From assembly GCA_947470165.1 (NCBI GenBank), contig CANISN010000070.1, positions 1 to 7,702 on the forward strand: 7,702 bases of DNA, written 5' to 3'. Positions 1-6,526 of the stretch are shown piece after piece. The position numbers were made by a program, and so were the translations under genes. The notes under the pieces are model-generated. The model was not told where the DNA came from and did no database searches. It worked only from the letters and a program-made list of their open reading frames with translations. Positions within the stretch are counted from its first letter, which is position 1; the number at the start of each line of letters is the position of its first letter. The stretch comes from Burkholderiaceae bacterium (GTDB taxonomy: Bacteria > Pseudomonadota > Gammaproteobacteria > Burkholderiales > Burkholderiaceae).

Positions 1-2302
1 AGCCCGCAAAACGCTCCATCAAGTCATAAATCTCGTTAGCTTTACCTTCAGTAATACCGCCCGCTTTTGCGCCATCACTAAATATCTTGCGATGCTGCGC
101 CATCTCTTCTGGCTTTTTCTTACCCATCGCACGGCGCAACATATCGGCGCCCCCCAGCGAGTAGCCACCGATCATCTGTGCCATCTGCATCACCTGCTCT
201 TGATACACCATGATGCCGTAGGTTTCTTGCAGAACAGACTCAATACGCGGATCTGGATACTCTACTTTTTGACGACCATGCTTACGTTCAATAAAGTCTG
301 GGATCAGATCCATCGGGCCTGGACGATAAAGTGCGACGAGCGCAATAATATCTTCGAAGCGGTCAGGCTTGGCTTCACGCAGCATGCCTTGCATGCCGCG
401 ACTTTCTAGCTGGAAGACGGCAACGGTATTGGCGTCTTTTAAAACCTCAAAGGCTTTGTCATCGTCGAGTGAAATCTCACCAATATTCCAATCTTTGCGA
501 TCTGTATGCAGCGACTTAATCCATTTTTCAGCAGCCGCCAAAATAGTCAGCGTCGTCAATCCTAAGAAGTCAAACTTCACTAAGCCGATTGCCTCAACAT
601 CATCTTTATCAAACTGACTAATGACTGAACCGCTGTCCTGATCTTTAGAATCTTTTGCTTCTTGCGTATAGAGTGGACAAAAATCAGTTAGACGGCCAGG
701 CGCAATTAATACACCACCGGCATGCATTCCGACGTTACGGGTCATACCCTCTAACTGCTGAGCTAAAGATAAAAGCTGACGCACCTCATCCTCATTCTTC
801 TCTCGCTCGCCCAATTGCTTTTCTTCCTTCTTAGCCATTTCAATAGTCATGTACTGACCTGGCTTGTTAGGAATCAACTTAGCAATGCCATCAACGAAGT
901 TATAGCCTTGCTCAAGAACACGGCCAACGTCACGAATCGCTGCTCTTGCAGCCATCGTGCCAAAAGTAGCAATCTGACTGACCGCATCTTTGCCGTACTT
1001 ATCTTTTACATACTGAATAACGCGATCGCGCCCATGCTGGCAGAAATCAATATCGAAGTCAGGCATCGATACCCGCTCAGGATTTAAGAAGCGCTCAAAG
1101 AGTAAGTTGTAACGCAGAGGGTCAAGATCAGTAATCCCTAAGGAGTAGGCTACCAATGAGCCCGCACCAGAACCACGACCTGGACCCACTGGTACACCAT
1201 TATTTTTAGCCCAGTTAATGAAATCTGCAACAATCAAAAAATAACCTGGGAAACCCATCTGAGAAATTGTCTTCACTTCAAAGACTAGACGTTCGTGATA
1301 ACGCGCCTCTTCTTTGGATCGTACTTCCGAATCAGGAAAATTACGCTCCATGTGGCGCTTCAAACCAAGCTCAGATTGCTGCAATAAATAATCGTCCAGC
1401 GTAATACCCGGTGGCGTCGGGAAATCAGGTAAACGCGGCTGACCTAAAATCAAAGAAAGATTACAACGTTTGGCGATCTCGACAGAATTTGCTAGTGCGA
1501 CTGGTAAATCGGCAAAGCGCTTTTCCATCTCTGCTTGTGAGAGGAAATACTGTTCTTCATTAAACTTTTTAGTACGACGGGGATTGCCTAGAAGCTCGCC
1601 CTCGGCGATACAAACCCGCGCTTCATGTGCCGTGAAATCACTTCTTTGCATAAATTGCACGGGATGGGTAGCAACAATGGGTAAATCCAATTTACTAGCG
1701 AGGTGACAGGCCAGTTGCAGGTGCCTTTCATCCTGAGAATGGCCACCGCGCTGTACCTCAATAAAGAAAGTATTCGGGAATAACTTTGCCCACTGCTGAG
1801 CTGCGCCTTTAGCCTGGTCTTCTTGGCCAGCTAATAGTGCAGTGCCGACATCACCACAACGTCCACCAGAAAGAGCAATTAAGCCGAAGGCCAGGGTTTT
1901 TTTTGCTGCTTTATCTTCAGCTTGAGAAGCTGGCTCACTAAACCACCGGGGATTGATTTCAGCGCGACCACGCGACTGATTCTCTAAAGAAGCCTTACTT
2001 AATAACTGGCAAAGATTGAGGTAACCGGAATGGTTTTGTACCAATAACAGTAGGCGGTATGGTTGATCTGGATCCTGGGAATTGCTAATCCATACATCAG
2101 CCCCAGCAATCGGCTTAATCCCACTAGAGCGAGCGGCAGTATAAAAACGGATTAAACCAAATAAGTTACTGAGATCGGTTAACGCCAAAGCACCCATGCC
2201 ATCTTTTTCAGCAGCGGCTACTACATCATCAATGCGAACGACGCCATCCGTAATTGAAAACTCGGAATGGACGCGCAGATGAACAAAATGGGGTGAAGCC
2301 AT
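1..2302 (-). CDS. dnaE: DNA polymerase III subunit alpha, 5' part (3' end outside window)
   Basis: This is the catalytic subunit of the replicative DNA polymerase III, which extends DNA at the replication fork with the beta clamp and the clamp loader. I translated the minus strand from the ATG at 2302: it stays open for 767 codons to the window edge, about two thirds of the usual 1150-1180 residues. The N-terminus MASPHFVHLRVHSEFS (residues 1-16) closely matches the PHP domain start of E. coli DnaE. GPGRGSGAGS lies at about 373-382, and PDFDID at 414-419 supplies the paired catalytic aspartates (D415, D417). KFDFLGL around D578 should hold the third catalytic aspartate, and HAGGV and the YRPGPMD stretch follow. 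The missing C-terminal part would hold the rest of the fingers and the clamp- and tau-binding regions. The start is firm because an in-frame TAA lies at 2314-2312, only three codons upstream. No clear Shine-Dalgarno sequence precedes it. The gene is divergent from gluQ, and nothing looks broken. Confidence 0.97.
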   Translation of the reverse strand, partial: MASPHFVHLRVHSEFSITDGVVRIDDVVAAAEKDGMGALALTDLSNLFGLIRFYTAARSSGIKPIAGADVWISNSQDPDQPYRLLLLVQNHSGYLNLCQLLSKASLENQSRGRAEINPRWFSEPASQAEDKAAKKTLAFGLIALSGGRCGDVGTALLAGQEDQAKGAAQQWAKLFPNTFFIEVQRGGHSQDERHLQLACHLASKLDLPIVATHPVQFMQRSDFTAHEARVCIAEGELLGNPRRTKKFNEEQYFLSQAEMEKRFADLPVALANSVEIAKRCNLSLILGQPRLPDFPTPPGITLDDYLLQQSELGLKRHMERNFPDSEVRSKEEARYHERLVFEVKTISQMGFPGYFLIVADFINWAKNNGVPVGPGRGSGAGSLVAYSLGITDLDPLRYNLLFERFLNPERVSMPDFDIDFCQHGRDRVIQYVKDKYGKDAVSQIATFGTMAARAAIRDVGRVLEQGYNFVDGIAKLIPNKPGQYMTIEMAKKEEKQLGEREKNEDEVRQLLSLAQQLEGMTRNVGMHAGGVLIAPGRLTDFCPLYTQEAKDSKDQDSGSVISQFDKDDVEAIGLVKFDFLGLTTLTILAAAEKWIKSLHTDRKDWNIGEISLDDDKAFEVLKDANTVAVFQLESRGMQGMLREAKPDRFEDIIALVALYRPGPMDLIPDFIERKHGRQKVEYPDPRIESVLQETYGIMVYQEQVMQMAQMIGGYSLGGADMLRRAMGKKKPEEMAQHRKIFSDGAKAGGITEGKANEIYDLMERFAG

Positions 2303-2317
2303 GAGATCATTTTAGCT

Positions 2318-3271
2318 GTGCTGAATCCTATAAACCCCTCATCCCCATCTGACGGCTATCGCGGGCGATTTGCCCCATCACCTACAGGCCCGCTTCATGC
2401 GGGATCGCTAGTTACCGCCCTTGGAAGCTGGTTAGATGCCCGTCAAAATCAGGGGCAATGGCTCCTTAGAATCGAGGATCTAGATACCCCACGCTGCATT
2501 CCTGGGGCTGACCAAGAAATCCAGCGCCAATTACTTGCCTGCGGCCTCGCATGGGATGAAGATCTTACTTGGCAGTCTATACAGCAAGAACGCTACCAAA
2601 AGGCTCTGGAGCGCTTAAATCAGCTCCAAACCATCTATCCCTGCGCCTGCTCTCGGAAAGCCATTGAAAACACTCTAGAGGCTCAAGGGGTGATTACCCC
2701 TCGCAACCAGGAAATGGTTTATCCAGGCACCTGCCGACCCGAACGAATCATGACATATGAAGGAATAGCGAACAGACTGAATGATGCAGCATGGCGATTA
2801 GCGCTTCCTCCTCATCTAGCGATTGAATTTGAAGATCTCGCCCTTGGAAAGCAGTGTCAAGAGCTAAATCAAGAAGTGGGAGATTTTGTGTTGCGTCGTC
2901 GAGACGGCGTATTTACCTATCAACTAGCAGTAGTAGTTGACGATGCCGAGCAAGGTATCACTCATATTGTGCGAGGTGCAGATTTGCTCAGTAATACGGC
3001 AAGACAAATTCATCTACAAGAATTATTAGGGTATCCAACTCCAAATTATTTACATCTACCCCTTGTACTGGATGAGTATGGCGAAAAACTTAGCAAGCAA
3101 ACTTTGGCGAGCACCATTCAGACCAAAACCAAGCAGCAGGCCTTGAATACATTACGTAAAGCGGGAGCGCATTTAGGATTGAGAGATTTACCAGATGGAA
3201 ACGGTATTTCCATTGCTGAATGGCTCTTAGCCGCCACTCATGCTTGGAATAGAAAAATTACTTTTTCTTGA
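2318..3271 (+). CDS. gluQ: Glutamyl-Q tRNA(Asp) synthetase
   Basis: This paralogue of the glutamyl-tRNA synthetase catalytic core activates glutamate and attaches it to queuosine at position 34 of tRNA(Asp), a cytoplasmic wobble-base modification. The 317 residues fit GluQ-RS (about 300) and are far short of a full GluRS (about 470), because the anticodon-binding domain is absent. FAPSPTGPLHAG (18-29) is the HIGH-type ATP-binding motif, IEDLD follows at 52-56, and KLSKQ (257-261) replaces KMSKS. C109, C111, Y135 and C139 match the family's zinc site (CxC...YxxxC). The start is a GTG: an in-frame TGA at 2294-2296 bounds the frame, and GTG 2318 is the only common start codon before the conserved core. 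No strong ribosome binding site is visible. The dnaE start lies 16 bp away on the other strand, and the 3' end overlaps the helicase gene. The symbol yadB is also used for this family. Confidence 0.95.
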   Translation: MLNPINPSSPSDGYRGRFAPSPTGPLHAGSLVTALGSWLDARQNQGQWLLRIEDLDTPRCIPGADQEIQRQLLACGLAWDEDLTWQSIQQERYQKALERLNQLQTIYPCACSRKAIENTLEAQGVITPRNQEMVYPGTCRPERIMTYEGIANRLNDAAWRLALPPHLAIEFEDLALGKQCQELNQEVGDFVLRRRDGVFTYQLAVVVDDAEQGITHIVRGADLLSNTARQIHLQELLGYPTPNYLHLPLVLDEYGEKLSKQTLASTIQTKTKQQALNTLRKAGAHLGLRDLPDGNGISIAEWLLAATHAWNRKITFS

Positions 3272-4682
3272 AGCCACCAAGCAAAGCGCCAACGAGTGGT
3301 CTAGCAGGCGTAATGCCGACTTTCTTCTCAGCGGAATTAGTAGCGACTGAGGACGACTGAGGTGCAGCACTAGGCTCGTAAGGTTTATAGAAAAAAGGAT
3401 CTGACATTTTTGCTGGCACATCTGATCTCGATGAGGCTCTACTGGATACAGGGCTAGAACTAGAGCTACCCTCAGGCAATGACTGAACATCTAACTTACG
3501 CTTCATCAATTTTTCAATATCATCGAGTAAGCGTTTCTCGCTAGCATCAACTAGTGCGATCGCATCCCCTGTGCTACCAGCACGGCCTGTGCGACCAATG
3601 CGGTGAATAAAGTCTTCCGCGTTGTAGGGCAACTCATGATTAATTACACAAGGCATTGAAGGAATATCTAAGCCACGCGCAGCCACATCCGTTGCAACCA
3701 GTACCTCAATTACACCCGACTTAAACGCATCTAAAGTAAGAGTGCGCTCACCCTGACTCTTATCTCCATGAATCGCGCCCGCTTTGATGCCATCACGCTC
3801 CAAAGCTCTTGCTAGTTTTGCGCAACCTAAACGACTATTAGTAAAGATGATGCACTGGCGAGATAACCCCTGGCGAGTGCGAGCTTCAAGCACTCTCACT
3901 ATTGCGCGCTGCTTATCAGCGCTAGCAACCATATGCACTACTTGTTTGACGGTATCTGCGGCAGCATTTTGTCGTGCCACCTCAACTGTCACCGGAGTAC
4001 GTAAATAACTTTGCGCTAACTTCTTAATTTCCGGTGAAAAAGTTGCTGAGAACAACAGCGTTTGTCGCTGCGTCGGAATCAAATCAATGATGCGTTGTAA
4101 ATCGGGTAAGAAACCCATATCGAGCATGCGATCAGCTTCATCTAGTACCAGAATCTCTACTTGCGATAGATTAGCTACTTTTGAACCAATGTGATCTAGC
4201 AAGCGACCTGGGGTAGCAATCAAAATCTCTACACCGTTACGCAATGTAGCTACCTGCTCTTTCATATCAACGCCACCATAAACCACGGCAGCGCGTAAAT
4301 CAGTGTGCTTAGAATAGCTAGCTGCATTCTCGGCAACCTGAACCGCCAGCTCCCGTGTCGGCGTTAATACCAAAGCACGAATCGGATGACGCGCAGGCGA
4401 AGCACTGCTACTAGCGTGACGTAGAATCTTTTGAATAATTGGCAATACAAAGGCAGCCGTCTTACCAGTGCCAGTTTGTGCTGCACCCATCAAATCACTT
4501 CCCGCCAAAACATGCGGAATAGCTTGCGCTTGAATTGGCGTTGGGGTGTTGTAACCCTGCTCAGATACGGCTTTTTGAATCTTTGGATCTAAGCCAAAGT
4601 CAGCAAAGGTCATTGTTGCTGGGGTGGCGCTACTCTCGGTTGCGCTGGTAGGAAGGTCTATTTCAGGAACAGTATTTATCAA
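3258..4682 (-). CDS. rhlE: DEAD-box ATP-dependent RNA helicase, RhlE type
   Basis: This is an ATP-dependent RNA helicase that remodels RNA duplexes; RhlE proteins are linked to ribosome assembly and RNA turnover. All the core motifs are present in order: Q motif (F26 to Q51), motif I AAQTGTGKT (67-75), PTRELA (108-113), TPGR (157-160), DEAD (181-184), SAT (212-214), the TDVAARGLD region (331-339) and HRIGRTGR (360-367). A low-complexity tail follows, Ser-rich at about 405-420 and ending in a basic GGFKKK. The start is uncertain. The longest form begins with TTG at 4682, 6 bp after the stop of the glcG-like gene and in the same frame. An ATG at 4613 (residue 24, MTFADFGL) sits immediately before the conserved core. 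Neither has a clear Shine-Dalgarno sequence. The first 23 residues are low-complexity and not part of the fold. The exact subfamily (RhlE rather than another DEAD-box type) is likely but not proven. Confidence 0.93.
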   Translation of the reverse strand: MINTVPEIDLPTSATESSATPATMTFADFGLDPKIQKAVSEQGYNTPTPIQAQAIPHVLAGSDLMGAAQTGTGKTAAFVLPIIQKILRHASSSASPARHPIRALVLTPTRELAVQVAENAASYSKHTDLRAAVVYGGVDMKEQVATLRNGVEILIATPGRLLDHIGSKVANLSQVEILVLDEADRMLDMGFLPDLQRIIDLIPTQRQTLLFSATFSPEIKKLAQSYLRTPVTVEVARQNAAADTVKQVVHMVASADKQRAIVRVLEARTRQGLSRQCIIFTNSRLGCAKLARALERDGIKAGAIHGDKSQGERTLTLDAFKSGVIEVLVATDVAARGLDIPSMPCVINHELPYNAEDFIHRIGRTGRAGSTGDAIALVDASEKRLLDDIEKLMKRKLDVQSLPEGSSSSSPVSSRASSRSDVPAKMSDPFFYKPYEPSAAPQSSSVATNSAEKKVGITPARPLVGALLGGFKKK

Positions 4683-4688
4683 GGTAAC

Positions 4689-5096
4689 TTACAGGATGGC
4701 CGCAATGCCGGCTCTAGCAGTTTCAGCATCCTCGGTCGATTTAACGCCGGAAACGCCGACTGCGCCGATAGTAAACCCATTTACCTCGATATTGACGCCA
4801 CCCTCCAACATGCCCGAAATATGCGGGACAGATAAAAAGGAGGTGCGTCCATTATTGATAATTTCTTCGTAAACACGGCTCTCGCGTTTACCCATTGCAG
4901 CAGTTCGCGCTTTCTCTTGAGCGATATAAGCAGAGACAGGAGCGCAACCATCGCGACGAATTAAACCCAGCAAATGACCGCCATCATCACAAACGGCAAT
5001 AGTGACTGCTAAATTATTGGTTGCAGCATGTTTATCTGCCGCATCCAAAATCTTCTGAACATCAGTCTGGGTTAAATAAGGTTTAGTTGCCAACAT
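4689..5096 (-). CDS. GlcG/HbpS family (DUF336-type) small protein
   Basis: A 135-residue protein of the GlcG/HbpS fold, called heme-degrading or heme-binding in domain databases (PF03928). Some relatives bind heme or cobalamin, and GlcG is encoded in the E. coli glycolate operon, but its biochemical role there is not settled. Family hallmarks seen are DDGGHLLGLIRRDG (37-50), the helix with QEKARTA (60-66), the short segment LEGGVNIEVNG (97-107) and the closing IGAVGVSG (110-117) followed by an Asp/Ala-rich helix. No signal peptide is visible, so it is probably cytoplasmic. The ATG at 5096 is supported by an AGAGAGAGA ribosome binding stretch 6 bases upstream. It lies 65 bp downstream of the glyoxylate aminotransferase on the same strand and just upstream of the helicase, which suggests a role tied to 2-hydroxyacid or glyoxylate metabolism. 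Family assignment is solid; function is inferred from context only. Confidence 0.88.
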   Translation of the reverse strand: MLATKPYLTQTDVQKILDAADKHAATNNLAVTIAVCDDGGHLLGLIRRDGCAPVSAYIAQEKARTAAMGKRESRVYEEIINNGRTSFLSVPHISGMLEGGVNIEVNGFTIGAVGVSGVKSTEDAETARAGIAAIL

Positions 5097-5102
5097 GATT
5101 AA

Positions 5103-5111
5103 TCTCTCTCT
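5103..5111 (-). promoter_or_regulatory. Ribosome binding site of the glcG-like gene
   Basis: On the minus strand the purine run AGAGAGAGA ends 6 bases before the ATG at 5096. It is the clearest ribosome binding site among the minus-strand genes here and fixes the start of the glcG-like protein. Confidence 0.55.
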
Positions 5112-5134
5112 AATGCTATTGATATATATGATGA

Positions 5135-5140
5135 ATTATA
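5135..5140 (-). promoter_or_regulatory. Candidate -10 box (TATAAT) before the glcG-like gene
   Basis: The minus strand reads a perfect TATAAT within the 65-bp gap between the aminotransferase stop and the glcG-like start. It would place a transcript start near 5128, giving a leader of about 30 bases. No good -35 hexamer is found 16-18 bases upstream, so this is a weak or activator-dependent candidate. Read-through from the aminotransferase gene is equally possible. No terminator hairpin is visible in the gap. Confidence 0.3.
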
Positions 5141-5162
5141 GGTTGAGTCTGATGACCCAGCC

Positions 5163-6347
5163 CTACTTTAGGTAGTCCTGAGCTGCAACCACGCCGCTTG
5201 CCTTAGGTTTATAGCCCATTGCACCTAAACTCATTTCCACCCCACTCAAGGCAGCCATGAGGCTTAATTCATTGCAATCACCAAGGTGCCCAATACGGAA
5301 AATCTTGCCTTTGAGCTTGCCCAAGCCAGTTCCAAGGGAAAGATTGAACTTTTCTAGGGCATGTTTACGCAATACATCCGCATCCATACCCTCTGGAACT
5401 ACGATGGCAGTCAGTACTGGCGAGTAGGCATTTGGGTCTAAACATTGGTTCTCAAGGCCCCATGCGGCTACTGCACGGCGACAGGCTTCTGCCAAACGCT
5501 GATGGCGGGCAAAAATCTTATCCAAGCCCTCAGTCTGCATCATGTCGAGCGCCTCATGCAAACCATACATCAAATTGGTACTGGGGGTAGTTGGCCAATA
5601 ACCCGTTTTATTAGATTCGAGGATTTCATCCCAAGCCCAATATGCTTTGGCAATCTTGCTGTGCTTGCTAGCTTCAATGGCTTTCGGTGACAGGGCGTTA
5701 AAACCAATACCGGGAGGCAACATCAAACCTTTTTGTGATCCGGACACGGTTACATCGGCACCCCATGCATCATGGCAGTAATCCGCTGAACCCAAGCCAG
5801 ATACGGAATCCACAAGTAATAAAGCGGGGTGCTTCGCATCGTCAATCGCCTTGCGAACCGCAGCAATATTAGATGTCATGCCGGTAGAGGTTTCGTTATG
5901 AACTACACAAACTGCTTTGATTCCATGTTGAGTATCTTTGCGTAGGCGCTCTTCAATCACTGAAGCATCTACACCCCAACGCCAAGTATCTTGTCCTGCC
6001 TTACCAACCACCTCAACCTCAATGCCGAGCCTTTTGGCCAAAGCGCGCCATAGATTTGCGAAGTGACCAGTTTCATAAAAGAGTACCTTATCGCCAGGAC
6101 TGAGGACATTGACTAAAGCACCCTCCCAAGAACCCGTTCCAGAGGCGGAATAAATAATGACAGGCTGTTCGGTCTTGAAAATCTTCTTAATACCATCCAA
6201 AACCTTGAGACCAAAGGCACCAAATTCAGGCCCACGGTGGTCAATCGTTTGATAGCTGATAGAGCGCAGGATACGTGATGGCACAGGACTTGGGCCAGGA
6301 ATGTGTAAGAAATGACGCCCCGAGAGGTGGTTGTCTAGTTTTAGCAT
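5163..6347 (-). CDS. PLP-dependent serine/alanine-glyoxylate aminotransferase
   Basis: A class V (fold type I) aminotransferase of 394 residues that most likely transfers an amino group from serine or alanine to glyoxylate, giving glycine plus hydroxypyruvate or pyruvate. SASGTGSWEGAL (67-78) is the PLP-phosphate loop. D180 in LLLVDSVSGLGS should contact the pyridine nitrogen, and K206 in VSGSQKGLMLPPG should form the Schiff base; this last stretch is typical of bacterial serine-glyoxylate enzymes. R351 in FRIGHLGD is the expected substrate-carboxylate arginine. Length is normal and all key residues are present. The ATG at 6347 fits the family N-terminus (HFLHIPGPSPVP at 12-23); only a weak purine-rich stretch precedes it. 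It is divergent from a GntR regulator and sits in front of a glcG-like gene, both consistent with glyoxylate metabolism. Which amino donor is preferred cannot be read from the sequence. A related (S)-ureidoglycine-glyoxylate role is possible, but no purine-degradation gene is present here. Confidence 0.92.
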   Translation of the reverse strand: MLKLDNHLSGRHFLHIPGPSPVPSRILRSISYQTIDHRGPEFGAFGLKVLDGIKKIFKTEQPVIIYSASGTGSWEGALVNVLSPGDKVLFYETGHFANLWRALAKRLGIEVEVVGKAGQDTWRWGVDASVIEERLRKDTQHGIKAVCVVHNETSTGMTSNIAAVRKAIDDAKHPALLLVDSVSGLGSADYCHDAWGADVTVSGSQKGLMLPPGIGFNALSPKAIEASKHSKIAKAYWAWDEILESNKTGYWPTTPSTNLMYGLHEALDMMQTEGLDKIFARHQRLAEACRRAVAAWGLENQCLDPNAYSPVLTAIVVPEGMDADVLRKHALEKFNLSLGTGLGKLKGKIFRIGHLGDCNELSLMAALSGVEMSLGAMGYKPKASGVVAAQDYLK

Positions 6348-6365
6348 GCTGAGTCTCGCTTGGTT

Positions 6366-6394
6366 TTTGTAATTAATCTTGCTAGCCAGTGTAA
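6366..6394 (-). promoter_or_regulatory. Candidate promoter of the glyoxylate aminotransferase
   Basis: On the minus strand TTACAC (6394-6389) and TACAAA (6371-6366) are separated by 17 bases, each matching the sigma-70 consensus at 4 of 6 positions. Transcription would begin near 6359, leaving a very short leader before the ATG at 6347. The -10 element overlaps a TTGTA half-site (6367-6371), and the inverted repeat at 6401-6416 lies just upstream of the -35. A DNA-binding regulator there could act directly. The match is moderate. Confidence 0.3.
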
Positions 6395-6400
6395 GGCACT

Positions 6401-6416
6401 TTGTAGCAATTTACAA
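6401..6416. promoter_or_regulatory. Inverted repeat TTGTA-N6-TACAA, candidate operator
   Basis: The arms TTGTA (6401-6405) and TACAA (6412-6416) are perfectly complementary and separated by six bases. The GT...AC pattern resembles the general form of GntR-family operators, and the adjacent gene encodes a GntR regulator. It sits just upstream of the putative aminotransferase promoter. Binding is inferred. Confidence 0.35.
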
Positions 6417-6431
6417 TTTTGCATGCAAAAT
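6416..6431. promoter_or_regulatory. Perfect 16-bp palindrome around GCATGC
   Basis: The 16 bases read identically on both strands (ATTTTGCATGCAAAAT). The palindrome abuts the inverted repeat at 6401-6416, sharing base 6416, in the middle of the divergent promoter region. It could be a dimer-binding site, or partly chance in AT-rich DNA. There is no loop, so it is not a terminator hairpin. Confidence 0.35.
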
Positions 6432-6490
6432 ATTTTATTTTAATCTTAAAAATAGACAATTTAAAGCGTTATTTCTATTTATTGATGGAG

Positions 6491-6496
6491 TATAGT
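6491..6496 (+). promoter_or_regulatory. Candidate -10 box of the gntR-oxidase operon
   Basis: TATAGT matches the TATAAT consensus at five of six positions and would place the transcript start near 6503, inside the palindrome at 6496-6515. No good -35 hexamer is found at 16-18 bases. An alternative -35-like TAGACA at 6453-6458 pairs only with a poor -10. This is a weak call, listed because of its position relative to the palindrome. Confidence 0.25.
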
Positions 6497-6515
6497 AAAT
6501 ATGTATACAAATTTA
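6496..6515. promoter_or_regulatory. 20-bp imperfect palindrome centred on TGTATACA, candidate autoregulatory operator
   Basis: Nine of the ten base pairs of this palindrome match; only the pair 6501/6510 breaks symmetry. The core TGTATACA (6502-6509) has the GT...AC form common in GntR-family operators and contains the TACAA half-site also seen at 6412-6416. It lies 11 bases before the regulator's ATG at 6527 and would overlap the start of transcription, so binding there would repress the regulator and the oxidase gene coupled to it. This is inferred from symmetry and position. Confidence 0.4.
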
Positions 6516-6518
6516 AGG
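6515..6518 (+). promoter_or_regulatory. Ribosome binding site (AAGG) deciding the gntR start
   Basis: AAGG ends 8 bases before the ATG at 6527 and 11 before the ATG at 6530. It supports a start there rather than at the in-frame TTG 6419 or ATG 6485, which would add an AT-rich, unusual N-terminus translated from the operator region. Confidence 0.5.
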
Positions 6519-6526
6519 CATTCCAT

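Noticed and set aside
92..1706. Several plus-strand open frames of 78-105 codons inside dnaE
   Set aside because: They lie opposite a continuous, strongly conserved DnaE reading frame and their translations resemble no protein family.
3227..3490. Minus-strand open frame of 87 codons across the end of gluQ and the helicase tail
   Set aside because: It is another frame of the helicase gene, has no recognisable domain, and overlaps two real genes.
4624..4872. Plus-strand open frame of 82 codons opposite the glcG-like gene
   Set aside because: It is the antisense shadow of a well-supported family member, with no ribosome binding site or known motif.
5121..5129. TATATATAT-rich stretch before the glcG-like gene as an operator
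   Set aside because: It looks symmetric at first, but the flanks do not pair (TGA...TGA rather than TGA...TCA); it is simply AT-rich leader sequence.
6419..6526. N-terminal extension of the GntR regulator from TTG 6419, or from ATG 6485
   Set aside because: The extra residues come from AT-rich promoter DNA including two palindromes, are rich in Tyr, Phe, Lys and Ile, and match nothing in the family. AAGG before ATG 6527 gives a better start.
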